Positions 8,211-15,735 of a DNA stretch of 41,208 nt are shown here, piece by piece. The stretch is from the IMG/VR virus record IMGVR_UViG_3300009526_000021, positions 1-41,208 of that record, one strand, 5' to 3'. The notes beneath the pieces are model-generated. The model did no database searches. It was not told where the DNA came from and saw only the letters and a program-made list of their open reading frames with translations. This DNA comes from a virus. The translations under genes were made by a program, and so were the position numbers. Each line of letters begins with the position of its first letter. The first letter of the stretch is position 1.

Positions 8211-10382
8211 TTATTTGTTATTAATTTTTACTTGTCTAGTCACACTTCCATCATCATATATATATAATATAATTTGATTCTTAATATCAACTACAGGCCT
8301 ACCTAATAAATCTGTAGTCATTATTAAATTTTTATTTTCTGCTCGTTTAGGTAACGAAGTGATCCAATTACTTGAGCAATGTTCATATGTTAATTGACAG
8401 ATATTGTCCCATTCATTAGCACAGCAATACTCATCTACTTCTATAGTCCAAGCGTAGCAGGCGTCATTTAACCAATAAGGTAAACCAGGACCAGTAATAC
8501 AACCAGCATCATAGAGACAGCTAAGACTGTCAGACGTATTAGCAATTGGATTAAAGTTATAGGCTCCTTGGTCCATACAACCTTGAACCACAGATATACA
8601 TGAATTATTTTCAGTATTAGCCAGCGAATCATAGTTAATAGCAGTACTGTCAGTACAACCATAAATGTAAGCGATACAACTAAAGTCTTCTGTATTAGCT
8701 GTTGGATTGTAATTAAGGGCACTTGGATCAGTGCAACCATAAGTAAAAGTAACGCAAGTATTATTATCGACATTGGCTAAGGGATTAAAATTAAACATTA
8801 TACTATCAGTACATCCATATATAGGAAGCACACAACTAAAATCATCTGTATTACAGCTATCACAGAAGTTTAAGGCTATTGGATTTGTACACCCTAACAG
8901 TACTCCTATACATGTAGAGTTATCTGTATTTGCTAATGGGTCGTAATTAAATGCTGCTGTGTCCATACACCCATAAAGATAAGGTATGCATGAATTATTA
9001 TCTGTGTTGGCCGTTGGGTCATAATTAAATTGAGACGCATCCATACATCCAAGTATAACTGGAAGACAAGAGGTATCCTCAACATTAGCTAAAACATTAT
9101 AATTAAATGCTAAAGGGTCTGTGCATCCATAAACAACTCCAATACAACTACCATCATCAGTATTTGCTAGTGAGTCGTAATTAAATGCTAATTGGCTCAT
9201 ACAACCATATATTATAGCAATACAAGTATCTGGAACATTAGCGTTAGGATTGTAGTTAAATGCTAAAGGCTGCATACACCCTGTTACAATTGCTATACAT
9301 GAGCCAGTAAGCTCTGTGTTAGCTAAAGGATTGTAGTTAAGCGCTAGCGGATTCATACATCCTAAAATAACTAAAGTACTACAAGATCCATTATCATAAT
9401 CATAATTAGCGCTGTATTCTAAATAAACAGGATTTGTACACCCTGGATTGTAATAGCAACTAACATCATCTGTGTTTGCTAAACTATCATAGTTAATAGC
9501 TGTTGGGTATGTACATCCAAATATCTTTTCAATACATAAATTACCACAATAAGTTGATGTTTTATATTTAAACAAAGGCTGTATAAAAGGAGCTAATACT
9601 TCTATCATTATATCTCCTAAAGGATTTGTTAATTTAAAGCCACAATGAGAAGCTGTTAAAGAAGCTTGTTGTGAAATGTAAAACTTAAACTCGACCTCCA
9701 TTGGTGAGTTTAGATTTATTATAAAGTCTTGTGTATATAAAGCAGTATCTATAGTATAGTACCACGTATTAGTATCTTGTTTGACTTCTAAGTACGATGA
9801 TTGCCATCCATCGCCTATCAGATCATTGAGTGTTAGTATATAATCACAATTAGGTATCAATGCCATTGTATTAGCTACTGGGTCATAGTTATACATACTA
9901 TCGTCTATACATCCAAATACTTTTAAAGTATTACATGAACCGTCGTCTGTATCAGCTAAAGGGTTAAACTCTACATACATGTGATCCATGCAGCCCATGA
10001 CGGGTGGGCAAGCATCAGATACAAAAAAGTGCATTGAATCATTACCAAAAGCAGGATCTGTACCAAACACAAGAGTGTCATTACATTGTTTAACATAATA
10101 AGATCCATCTAAACCGCCCCACATAGCCCCATTTAATCCATCACCATAACTATCATATATTGTAAATACTAAATTACCTTCTGGCAACATAACAGGTATT
10201 ACCATAGACTGATAATTAACAGCACTATAATAAGGTCCATCAGAAGCAACTATAGTTCCAGTCGTATCTTTTATATCCCAAGATGTTTCTGACATATATT
10301 GATCTAAATAAATATGTACAGACGATGGAACTTGTCCAAATACAGTAAGTGGTAATAATAGTAATAATAGTAGTTTCTTCAT
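8211..10382 (-). CDS. Secreted Cys-repeat surface protein with T9SS-like C-terminal domain
   Basis: Starting at ATG 10382 (1 nt after the upstream TAA, in preference to ATG 10394) the protein begins MKKLLLLLLLPLTVFGQ, a clean signal peptide with the Gln after the cleavage site common in Bacteroidota. It carries YDSYGDGLNG and IGDGWQS blocks, then about 15 repeats of some 21-25 residues of the form GC(T/M)DPxAxNYxPLANTDDxSC. A short module with WTIEVDEYCCANEWDNIC follows, and the end is DLLGRPVVDIKNQIILYIYD and then DGSVTRQVKI. Flavobacterial cell-surface proteins carry these repeats, the CC-WD-C module and this type of ending, which resembles the type A sorting domain of the type IX secretion system. 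All are host-style parts in a phage gene. Function is unknown; surface display or release is inferred. Confidence 0.78.
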   Translation of the reverse strand: MKKLLLLLLLPLTVFGQVPSSVHIYLDQYMSETSWDIKDTTGTIVASDGPYYSAVNYQSMVIPVMLPEGNLVFTIYDSYGDGLNGAMWGGLDGSYYVKQCNDTLVFGTDPAFGNDSMHFFVSDACPPVMGCMDHMYVEFNPLADTDDGSCNTLKVFGCIDDSMYNYDPVANTMALIPNCDYILTLNDLIGDGWQSSYLEVKQDTNTWYYTIDTALYTQDFIINLNSPMEVEFKFYISQQASLTASHCGFKLTNPLGDIMIEVLAPFIQPLFKYKTSTYCGNLCIEKIFGCTYPTAINYDSLANTDDVSCYYNPGCTNPVYLEYSANYDYDNGSCSTLVILGCMNPLALNYNPLANTELTGSCIAIVTGCMQPLAFNYNPNANVPDTCIAIIYGCMSQLAFNYDSLANTDDGSCIGVVYGCTDPLAFNYNVLANVEDTSCLPVILGCMDASQFNYDPTANTDNNSCIPYLYGCMDTAAFNYDPLANTDNSTCIGVLLGCTNPIALNFCDSCNTDDFSCVLPIYGCTDSIMFNFNPLANVDNNTCVTFTYGCTDPSALNYNPTANTEDFSCIAYIYGCTDSTAINYDSLANTENNSCISVVQGCMDQGAYNFNPIANTSDSLSCLYDAGCITGPGLPYWLNDACYAWTIEVDEYCCANEWDNICQLTYEHCSSNWITSLPKRAENKNLIMTTDLLGRPVVDIKNQIILYIYDDGSVTRQVKINNK
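8521..9990 (-). repeat. Tandem Cys-bounded repeats within the secreted protein gene
   Basis: Some 15 coding repeats of GCxDPxAxNYxPLANTDDxSC type, 99-117 nt apart where they are evenly spaced. They are well diverged at the nucleotide level, so the array is old and under selection for the protein pattern. One unit (near 8860) has FCDSC in the place of YNPxA, adding two cysteines. Confidence 0.8.
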
Positions 10383-10383
10383 T

Positions 10384-10746
10384 TTAAAAATCACTCATTA
10401 GTTGGTTATCAATTTCTTCTTGTACTTCTTCTTTTGTAGCTACCATCTTAAAACTTAAATCAGCTTGGAACCTAGCTACTTCAACTCCATCTTTAAATAT
10501 TATAATAGTAGGTATAACTGCTATCTTATGTTTCTTTTGCAACTCCGTGTCTTTACTTACATCTATATATGCAGCTGTTTGAATATCTGTAAGGTCATAT
10601 GCCCACTCTACTTTATTACTCTCGTTCCACCCTGCATTAAATACTGCTATAGACATCTGCCCATACGACGCATTACTAAGTAACATAAAAAATATTATTA
10701 ACATATACATACCAAATATTTTCCAAGTTACATCAGGCTTTTCCAT
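10384..10746 (-). CDS. Exported thioredoxin-fold protein lacking the CxxC
   Basis: The protein has 120 residues. A hydrophobic segment at 11-24 ends in NASYGQ, a likely signal-peptidase site with Gln at +1, so the domain should be periplasmic. After it the thioredoxin plan is visible: strand IAVFNAGW, then NESN at 41-44 exactly where CGPC is expected, the cis-Pro loop AVIPTIIIFKDG (Pro79) and a final helix. Both catalytic cysteines are therefore replaced and no redox activity is expected. The start overlaps the previous stop (TAATG) and the next gene begins 1 nt after its stop, so it is coupled on both sides. It could serve as a binding or chaperone module for its Cys-rich neighbour; that is inference. 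Confidence 0.72.
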   Translation of the reverse strand: MEKPDVTWKIFGMYMLIIFFMLLSNASYGQMSIAVFNAGWNESNKVEWAYDLTDIQTAAYIDVSKDTELQKKHKIAVIPTIIIFKDGVEVARFQADLSFKMVATKEEVQEEIDNQLMSDF

Positions 10747-11027
10747 TATCTGTTATATAATTTATCCTCTATTCTTTCAAGAGTCTTTTTCATTTCGTCT
10801 ACATCTGATTTTGTATCCATAATAGTCTGCCTAATCATTTTATCTTTCATATCAAACTCCATACGAGTAACTTCTGGGTCTGGTGGTACTGGCATTTCCA
10901 TAGCCCTTGCTATATCAGCTTGCAGCATAAACCACATACTAACTAGTGTAAATATTAACGCTGCAATTCCTCCTAATGTTTTTATACTTAACTTTAAGGT
11001 TGTATCTTCGTTTAGTTCTTTGTCCAT
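10746..11027 (-). CDS. Single-TM coiled-coil membrane protein (spanin-like candidate)
   Basis: The product is 93 residues. A charged N-terminus (MDKELNEDTTLK) leads to one transmembrane helix at about 17-36, then a Pro-rich joint (MPVPPDPEV) and a heptad-patterned helix from about 53 to 92 (KMIRQTIMDTKSDVDEMKKT). The topology, a short cytoplasmic end with an outside coiled coil, is that of inner-membrane spanins and also of some phage membrane anchors. No lipobox is present in the gene or its neighbours, so a classical i-/o-spanin pair is not shown. It is joined by TAATG overlaps to the genes on both sides, which indicates co-translation with the exported thioredoxin-like protein. Confidence 0.65.
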   Translation of the reverse strand: MDKELNEDTTLKLSIKTLGGIAALIFTLVSMWFMLQADIARAMEMPVPPDPEVTRMEFDMKDKMIRQTIMDTKSDVDEMKKTLERIEDKLYNR

Positions 11028-11113
11028 TATTTTTTACATTTTACAGGACACCATCCTAAACATACTTTACCAAACGTTATTGCCTTAACAGCCTTACATA
11101 TAAATTTCTTCAT
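11027..11113 (-). CDS. 28-residue Cys-rich basic peptide
   Basis: A short frame from ATG 11113 reads 28 codons (MKKFICKAVKAITFGKVCLG, then WCPVKCKK) and stops with a TAA that overlaps the next start as TAATG, the same junction used by several larger genes in this region. It begins 9 nt after the stop of the outer-membrane protein gene, so the operon otherwise would have an 95-nt gap. The peptide has seven lysines, four cysteines (positions 6, 18, 22, 26) and an amphipathic hydrophobic part (IxKAVKAITF). It could bind metal, form disulfides in the periplasm, or act on membranes. The coding call rests on the perfect fit between neighbours. Confidence 0.55.
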   Translation of the reverse strand: MKKFICKAVKAITFGKVCLGWCPVKCKK

Positions 11114-11122
11114 TTTTTATTT

Positions 11123-12217
11123 TTAAAATATTATATAATTTACTCCTAGTTTAAAGTCATACCACTCTCTATTCCAATACTTATTATATTTGCCCTCTAC
11201 AAAGTATCCTAAATTTTTATTTACCTTTATACCATATATTAATCCTGCAGAATAATCATACCATTGATCCTCTGTTATGTAATTATGGTAAGAGAACTCA
11301 CTGCCATCATTGTAGTGGTACGGCATTAAATTGCCCCATGCGTGCAACCATGTGTTTTTCTTATATTTATAATAATCAAACCCAAACACTAAAGAGTGTT
11401 GAATTATCTTTTTTAACTCGCCCCTTTTCTTTTCTGTATACTCTGCTAGAACTTGAGGTATAACTACTTCTTTCCATACTTCAGCACTATTAGCAACTAT
11501 ATTTCCACTAGGATCAGTATATTCATTCGCATATAAATCATAACTATATCCTTCTTCTATAGCTAAATGCGTATAATGTAAACTACCATTATCCAACAAC
11601 CACTCTGCTAAAGGATCATATCCATAAGGCTCAGCAAGTCTATGTGCTGCGCCTATGCTAAAAGACAAGTCTGAGTTTTTCTTAACTCTATATCTTTCTG
11701 ACAATTCAAAATATTCTATATCTGCAAATCCGTCTTTTAAATATTCTACTTTAGCAGCAAATTGATTAACACAATAAGGACCATCACATGCGTCGTCAGA
11801 GCTATATCTAATAAAATGATGTTGATCTATATAGTCAACTCCTTGTTGCCTAGCATAATCGATTTCAAATAAATATTCAAATCCTTGTACTTTACCAACT
11901 GTAGCTGCATCACTGTAGTTAGACTCAGTACCGTCATAAAAAGTATTAGCTTTATTTTCATATCCAAATCTAGCTATCTTTCGTATACCAAATGTAATAG
12001 AGTAATCATAAGGAGTGTTTATAACACCTTCTTCTAATTGCCCTGAAGTAATAGCAAATGTAGATCTAGGAGATAACGATGTTCCACCGTTAACTGCTCC
12101 ATACACAGTAGAAAATTTTAATTGTTTTTTAAACTCAGATTTAAAATCAAAATCTATTTGAGCATTAACTGTAAAGCTAATTAAAAGGATTAATAAAATA
12201 TTTAGAATTTTGTTCAT
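11123..12217 (-). CDS. Predicted outer-membrane beta-barrel protein
   Basis: The 364-residue protein opens with a signal peptide (MNKILNILLILLISFTVNAQ, cleavage probably before or at Gln20). The mature part alternates polar and aromatic residues in many short strands, for example HSLVFGFDYYKYKK, NTWLHAWGNLM, LGYFVEGKYNKYW, and ends DFKLGVNYIIF with a terminal Phe, the usual recognition residue for barrel insertion by the BAM machinery. No virion homologue is recognised. It starts at a TAATG overlap with a small virion-type gene and is followed by four other envelope-directed genes. A role in altering the host outer membrane (receptor masking, exclusion of other phages, release) is inferred. 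Confidence 0.65.
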   Translation of the reverse strand: MNKILNILLILLISFTVNAQIDFDFKSEFKKQLKFSTVYGAVNGGTSLSPRSTFAITSGQLEEGVINTPYDYSITFGIRKIARFGYENKANTFYDGTESNYSDAATVGKVQGFEYLFEIDYARQQGVDYIDQHHFIRYSSDDACDGPYCVNQFAAKVEYLKDGFADIEYFELSERYRVKKNSDLSFSIGAAHRLAEPYGYDPLAEWLLDNGSLHYTHLAIEEGYSYDLYANEYTDPSGNIVANSAEVWKEVVIPQVLAEYTEKKRGELKKIIQHSLVFGFDYYKYKKNTWLHAWGNLMPYHYNDGSEFSYHNYITEDQWYDYSAGLIYGIKVNKNLGYFVEGKYNKYWNREWYDFKLGVNYIIF

Positions 12218-12513
12218 TACCCTGATACTTTCACTGCTCCACTACTATTCCATAATTGACCAGCACTTCCTGGATCCCTGGTTGGTAATGAATCTCCCAT
12301 TGTGTTTGGTAATAGAAGCTCAGCACTTATTACATATCTTCTTAACTCATCTATATCTTCTTGCATTTGTTGCATTTGATATAGCATGGCTGCTTCAGCA
12401 GGATAAGCTTCTAATGTAGTGTGATTTCCAGCGTCAAATTTAGCTTTCATTGCGGCTTTTATATCGCCTGATCTTGAATGTATTGCTTCTTGTTTTTTAC
12501 TTGCTAATGCCAT
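12217..12513 (-). CDS. Small virion-type protein with coiled coil
   Basis: The 98-residue product starts with a basic helix (MALASKKQEAIHSRSGDIKA), then a helical segment AMLYQMQQMQEDIDELRRYV that looks like a coiled coil, and ends with RDPGSAGQLWNSSGAVKVSG. The terminal xDPGxAGQLWNxxGxxKVS motif recurs, from memory, at the C-terminus of small proteins encoded near fibre genes of marine phages. The gene follows the repeat-rich fibre gene by 7 nt and its stop overlaps the start of the outer-membrane protein gene. It may trimerise and attach to a fibre. Function is otherwise unknown. Confidence 0.6.
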   Translation of the reverse strand: MALASKKQEAIHSRSGDIKAAMKAKFDAGNHTTLEAYPAEAAMLYQMQQMQEDIDELRRYVISAELLLPNTMGDSLPTRDPGSAGQLWNSSGAVKVSG

Positions 12514-12520
12514 ATTGTTT

Positions 12521-14707
12521 TTATATTAATGCTAAGGTTACTGTAGCTCCATATATGAGAATATTTGCTGCTCCAGGAGTACATTTAATTACTAAATCTT
12601 GAGTTGCTGATGAAGGTATGTTTGTTATTGCTTGGTTTGTGTTGAACGTAGCGTTTGTTGATGCGACCGCATTTGTAGAACCAGTTTGGTAGTTAAATGG
12701 TGAGATAACTGCGGCGTTAGAAGTATTAGCACTTGCGTGTACTTGAACGTATGTTACTTTGAATAGTGGTGGTATTTCCACAAATGCGTAGAAATCATCA
12801 GTAGTACCGTGCCCCCTAACTGCTAGCGTATTAGCTACAGCGTCATGAACATACGCCGGTCTTCCAGTATCAGGATTGTTCTTAAACTCATTAGGAAATA
12901 CTTTTATTGTTAGTGATTGAGTTTTAATGTGGTTACCTTCTATTGAAGCTGCTCCAGCTGCAACTCTTTCAAAAGTACAGTCAGGCTCTTCTAAACTGAT
13001 TGACCCAGTAGTTGTTACAACACCAGTTATATTTGTATTACCTTCTAATTCAATTGTAGTGGCAGCATCTAAAGTTAAAACAGTACCTTCTATATCAACA
13101 GTTGTCCCTGAAGTAATAGTTGATGCTCCTGTAACATCTATATCTAAGACACCTGCGTCTATATCAACTATAGACCCAGCATTTGCATCAGCATCTAAAT
13201 GAAAAGCAACTCCTGCTAAATGTTCAGTAATTATACGGACGTCACTAGCAGATCCTTGAGACATTATTGTTGTTTGACCCCCAGAATCAAAGTACTGTGC
13301 TCCTGCTGATGTAATGGCTGTTGCTCCCGCTACATCTACGTCTAGCCCTCCCGCAGTAGCATTTATATCTATTGCGTTAGTTCCTGTTCCTGCAGAGTTA
13401 ATTGATAGTACTTGCGCTCCTCCTCCAACTACCGCTAAAGAAAGATCTTTACCAGATCCTGTAACGTGTATGTTAGAGTCATCTGTACCATCTATAGATA
13501 TAGTAGTTCCATCTAACGATGCAGCTCCTAGTGCATTTAAATCTAAAATACCAGCATCGATTTTAACTTCTGAGCCAGCGTCAGCATTTGCAGCTATATG
13601 AAATGCAAGGCCTGCAGTGTGTTCAGTAATCATTCTTATATCACTTGCATTTCCCTGGGACATTATAATTGTTTGTCCGCTAGAGTCAAAAGTTTGAGCA
13701 CCTACTGTTGTAATGACTGTTGCTCCTTCTACGTCTACATCTAACCCACCTGCAGTGGCGTTTATGTCTATTGCATTGGTTCCTGTACCAGCTGAAGTAA
13801 GTGATAACACTTGAGCACCACCACCAACTACACCTACAGTAAGGTCTTTACCAGACCCTGTGACATTTATATTAGAATCGTCTGTTCCGTCTATAGACAC
13901 AGTAGCCGCATCTATTGTAGCAGTTCCTGTAACATCTATATCTAGAATACCAGCATCAATATCTACAATCGATCCTGCGTTTGCATTTGCATCTAAATGG
14001 AATGCTGTTCCCGCTAAATGCTCAGTGATTACTCTAACATCGCTTGCGCTCCCTTGAGCTAATATAGTAATTTGCCCGCTAGCGTCAATGGTAGATATTC
14101 CAGTTGTAGTAGTTATATGTGTAGCAGCATTAAGCGTGCTAGCTCCTGTTACATCTATGTCTAAAATACCAGCGTCAATTTGTACTTCTGAAGCTGCATT
14201 TGCGTTTGCGTCAAGGTGGAAAGCAACTCCTGCTGTGTGAGCGGTAGTTATTTTAATATCACTTGCTGCTCCTGCGGTATCAATAGTAATTGCACCTGAA
14301 GTATCTATATCTAAAGCTACAGCATCTAAATCTAAATTTCCAGATCCATCATAAGCTAATGCTTCTGTATCATCTCCAAATGTTGCTCCAGTAGCACCTG
14401 CAATTGTAACTGTAGAAGCTGCATCTATAGTAGTAGCACCATCTGAATCTATATCCAATATACCTGCATCTATATTTAATATTGAACCTGCAGTTCCATT
14501 ACATTCAATTTTAATTGCCTCTCCTGCTGTATGTTCTGAGACGATATGAATATTACTAGCAGCTCCTTCACCTGCTATATACATACTACCATCACCAATA
14601 CCAATTATATCTACATTACCATCTACTTGGAGGCCTCCCCATTTTTTTGCTGTTGTTCCTATACTACCTTCATTATCGGCTCTAGGGACTATATTTTTTG
14701 TTGCCAT
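12521..14707 (-). CDS. Repetitive tail-fibre/structural protein
   Basis: This 728-residue protein begins ATKNIVPRADNEGSIGTTAKKW, the typical 'decorated grid' start of phage fibre proteins. Residues 50-550 consist of five related units of about 45 residues with the core ASDxRxITEHxAGxAFHLxA followed by xxIDAGILDIDVTGA. Units 3 to 5 sit inside a longer duplicated block of 133 codons that also contains SIDGTDDSNIxVTGSGKDL and GTNAIDINATAGGLDVDV. The C-terminal 170 residues are non-repetitive, with one KVFPNEFKNNPDTGR stretch, and may be the head domain. Composition is rich in Ala, Thr, Asp, Gly and contains almost no Cys or Lys in the repeats. A beta-helical fibre shaft is likely. Confidence 0.72.
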   Translation of the reverse strand: MATKNIVPRADNEGSIGTTAKKWGGLQVDGNVDIIGIGDGSMYIAGEGAASNIHIVSEHTAGEAIKIECNGTAGSILNIDAGILDIDSDGATTIDAASTVTIAGATGATFGDDTEALAYDGSGNLDLDAVALDIDTSGAITIDTAGAASDIKITTAHTAGVAFHLDANANAASEVQIDAGILDIDVTGASTLNAATHITTTTGISTIDASGQITILAQGSASDVRVITEHLAGTAFHLDANANAGSIVDIDAGILDIDVTGTATIDAATVSIDGTDDSNINVTGSGKDLTVGVVGGGAQVLSLTSAGTGTNAIDINATAGGLDVDVEGATVITTVGAQTFDSSGQTIIMSQGNASDIRMITEHTAGLAFHIAANADAGSEVKIDAGILDLNALGAASLDGTTISIDGTDDSNIHVTGSGKDLSLAVVGGGAQVLSINSAGTGTNAIDINATAGGLDVDVAGATAITSAGAQYFDSGGQTTIMSQGSASDVRIITEHLAGVAFHLDADANAGSIVDIDAGVLDIDVTGASTITSGTTVDIEGTVLTLDAATTIELEGNTNITGVVTTTGSISLEEPDCTFERVAAGAASIEGNHIKTQSLTIKVFPNEFKNNPDTGRPAYVHDAVANTLAVRGHGTTDDFYAFVEIPPLFKVTYVQVHASANTSNAAVISPFNYQTGSTNAVASTNATFNTNQAITNIPSSATQDLVIKCTPGAANILIYGATVTLALI
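12960..14020 (-). repeat. 399-nt tandem duplication within the fibre gene
   Basis: Equivalent positions in the repeat core (the plus-strand TGxTCAGT block) fall at 13221, 13620 and 14019, exactly 399 nt (133 codons) apart twice. Between them the SIDGTDDSNI, GTNAIDINATAGG and ASDxRxITEH blocks recur in the same order. The exact outer limits are not set. Confidence 0.75.
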
Positions 14708-14728
14708 ATTCTTTTATTTTTTATATTA

Positions 14729-14983
14729 TTAAATTACTTCAGGCATTATATCACCATTTGAATCTATATCCCAGCACTCACTAATACTAGGAGATACTTC
14801 TGGCATAATGTCGCCACCCCCATCTAAATCCCAAGTATCACAAAAATCTGTAATAATATCTTGGGGTCGTAAGTTCTGCACTCCATCATCCTCAAAAAAG
14901 CAACATAAAGTAAATTGACTTAAGACTGGATAATTAGCTAAACGTATATTACTAATACCTAATATGTTTTGTAATATAGTCAC
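14729..14983 (-). CDS. Small acidic protein with a duplicated WD-GD-IMPEV motif (GTG start)
   Basis: The frame starts with GTG at 14983, overlapping the TAG of the preceding gene, and no early ATG exists, so coupled initiation at GTG is the best choice. The 84-residue protein has Cys-Cys-Phe-Phe at 27-30 and, at the C-terminus, two copies of a short acidic unit: DTWDLDGGGDIMPEV and CWDIDSNGDIMPEV. The DxDxxGD spacing in each resembles a Ca-binding loop, though this is only a resemblance. It is flanked by fibre and small virion-type genes. No family is recognised. Confidence 0.55.
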   Translation of the reverse strand: MTILQNILGISNIRLANYPVLSQFTLCCFFEDDGVQNLRPQDIITDFCDTWDLDGGGDIMPEVSPSISECWDIDSNGDIMPEVI

Positions 14984-15282
14984 TATTTATAGTATGCCAT
15001 TATTGACCCATCCACTAAAGCTACAGCTTTAAAATCTCCGTAGTATGGAAGTCCTGTTATTAAATCTATATCTGTAGTTACAGTATTAGCTCCATTTTCC
15101 TCCCAATTTACAATAGATGCAGAAACATCTAAAGTTGTATTATCCGCTATAGCTATTATACAATAAAAGTGCCCATAGTGTTTAGCTGTATTGTTTATTA
15201 CATTAGCCCCCTGCTGTCCATAAGGAGCCTTTAGTAGATCTTCTACCATATTTGTTGTGTCCCTATCTTTTATTAATGCCAT
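14983..15282 (-). CDS. Small virion-type protein of unknown function
   Basis: This protein has 99 residues and starts MALIKDRDTTNMVEDLLKAP. The remainder is beta-rich, with HYGHFYCIIAIADNTTLDVS and DLITGLPYYGDFKAVALVDG, and ends in AYYK. The compact beta pattern with GxxxG turns and the location between fibre genes suggest a fibre-associated or baseplate-type subunit. There is no signal peptide and no catalytic motif. It ends in TAG overlapping the GTG start of the next gene. I do not recognise a named family. Confidence 0.6.
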   Translation of the reverse strand: MALIKDRDTTNMVEDLLKAPYGQQGANVINNTAKHYGHFYCIIAIADNTTLDVSASIVNWEENGANTVTTDIDLITGLPYYGDFKAVALVDGSIMAYYK

Positions 15283-15295
15283 ATTTTCTTATTTA

Positions 15296-15706
15296 TTAAT
15301 TATCGATTACTATCTTACGAATACTCATTATTTGTTTTGCACTAATATCAAAAGGTAGCTTATCAGAATAAATAGTATAAAGTTGAATAGTAGCTTCTTC
15401 TTCTAATAGCTTTTCAACTTCTTTTAATTGTTCCTGTCTAGCTTGTTCAAGATCTTTATGCTCATCTTCTAATTTTTTAGCTGCAGCTTCGTTTCCGTCT
15501 TTATGTAACTTTTGAACTTCTTCAGCTACCTTTCTAAACTCATCTGTTGGTTTACTTGCTTCTTCAATGTGTTTTAATTCTTTCTGAATATTCTCTATGT
15601 TTTTAGCTACTACCATAGCGAATTTAACTCCACGCAATTCTGAACATTCGTTTAGACCTTGCATTAATTCTACTAACTGCCTGTTTGTTACTGTTTGTGT
15701 TGCCAT
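15296..15706 (-). CDS. Coiled-coil protein in the fibre block
   Basis: The 136-residue protein begins MATQTVTNRQLVELMQGLNE, followed by a long charged helix from about 35 to 105 with heptads rich in Glu and Lys (KVAEEVQKLHKDGNEAAAKK). The C-terminal 30 residues (IYSDKLPFDISAKQIMSIRK) look like a short helical capping domain seen in small phage proteins beside fibre genes. It may be an assembly factor or a component that trimerises with a neighbouring fibre. There is no DNA-binding or catalytic motif. The role is not known. Confidence 0.6.
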   Translation of the reverse strand: MATQTVTNRQLVELMQGLNECSELRGVKFAMVVAKNIENIQKELKHIEEASKPTDEFRKVAEEVQKLHKDGNEAAAKKLEDEHKDLEQARQEQLKEVEKLLEEEATIQLYTIYSDKLPFDISAKQIMSIRKIVIDN

Positions 15707-15735
15707 CGTTTTAAATTTATTTAGTTTATATTAGT

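Noticed and set aside
8468-8773. 101-codon hydrophobic frame within the Cys-repeat gene
   Set aside because: It is an alternate frame of the same strand repeats; its apparent TM segments come from the repeated codons.
8521-9990. Regularly spaced repeats resembling a CRISPR array
   Set aside because: They are degenerate coding repeats within one open frame (GC...SC units), with no constant repeat and no cas genes.
12927-13601. Plus-strand open frames opposite the fibre gene
   Set aside because: They mirror low-complexity codons of the minus-strand gene, have no leader and no recognisable protein pattern.
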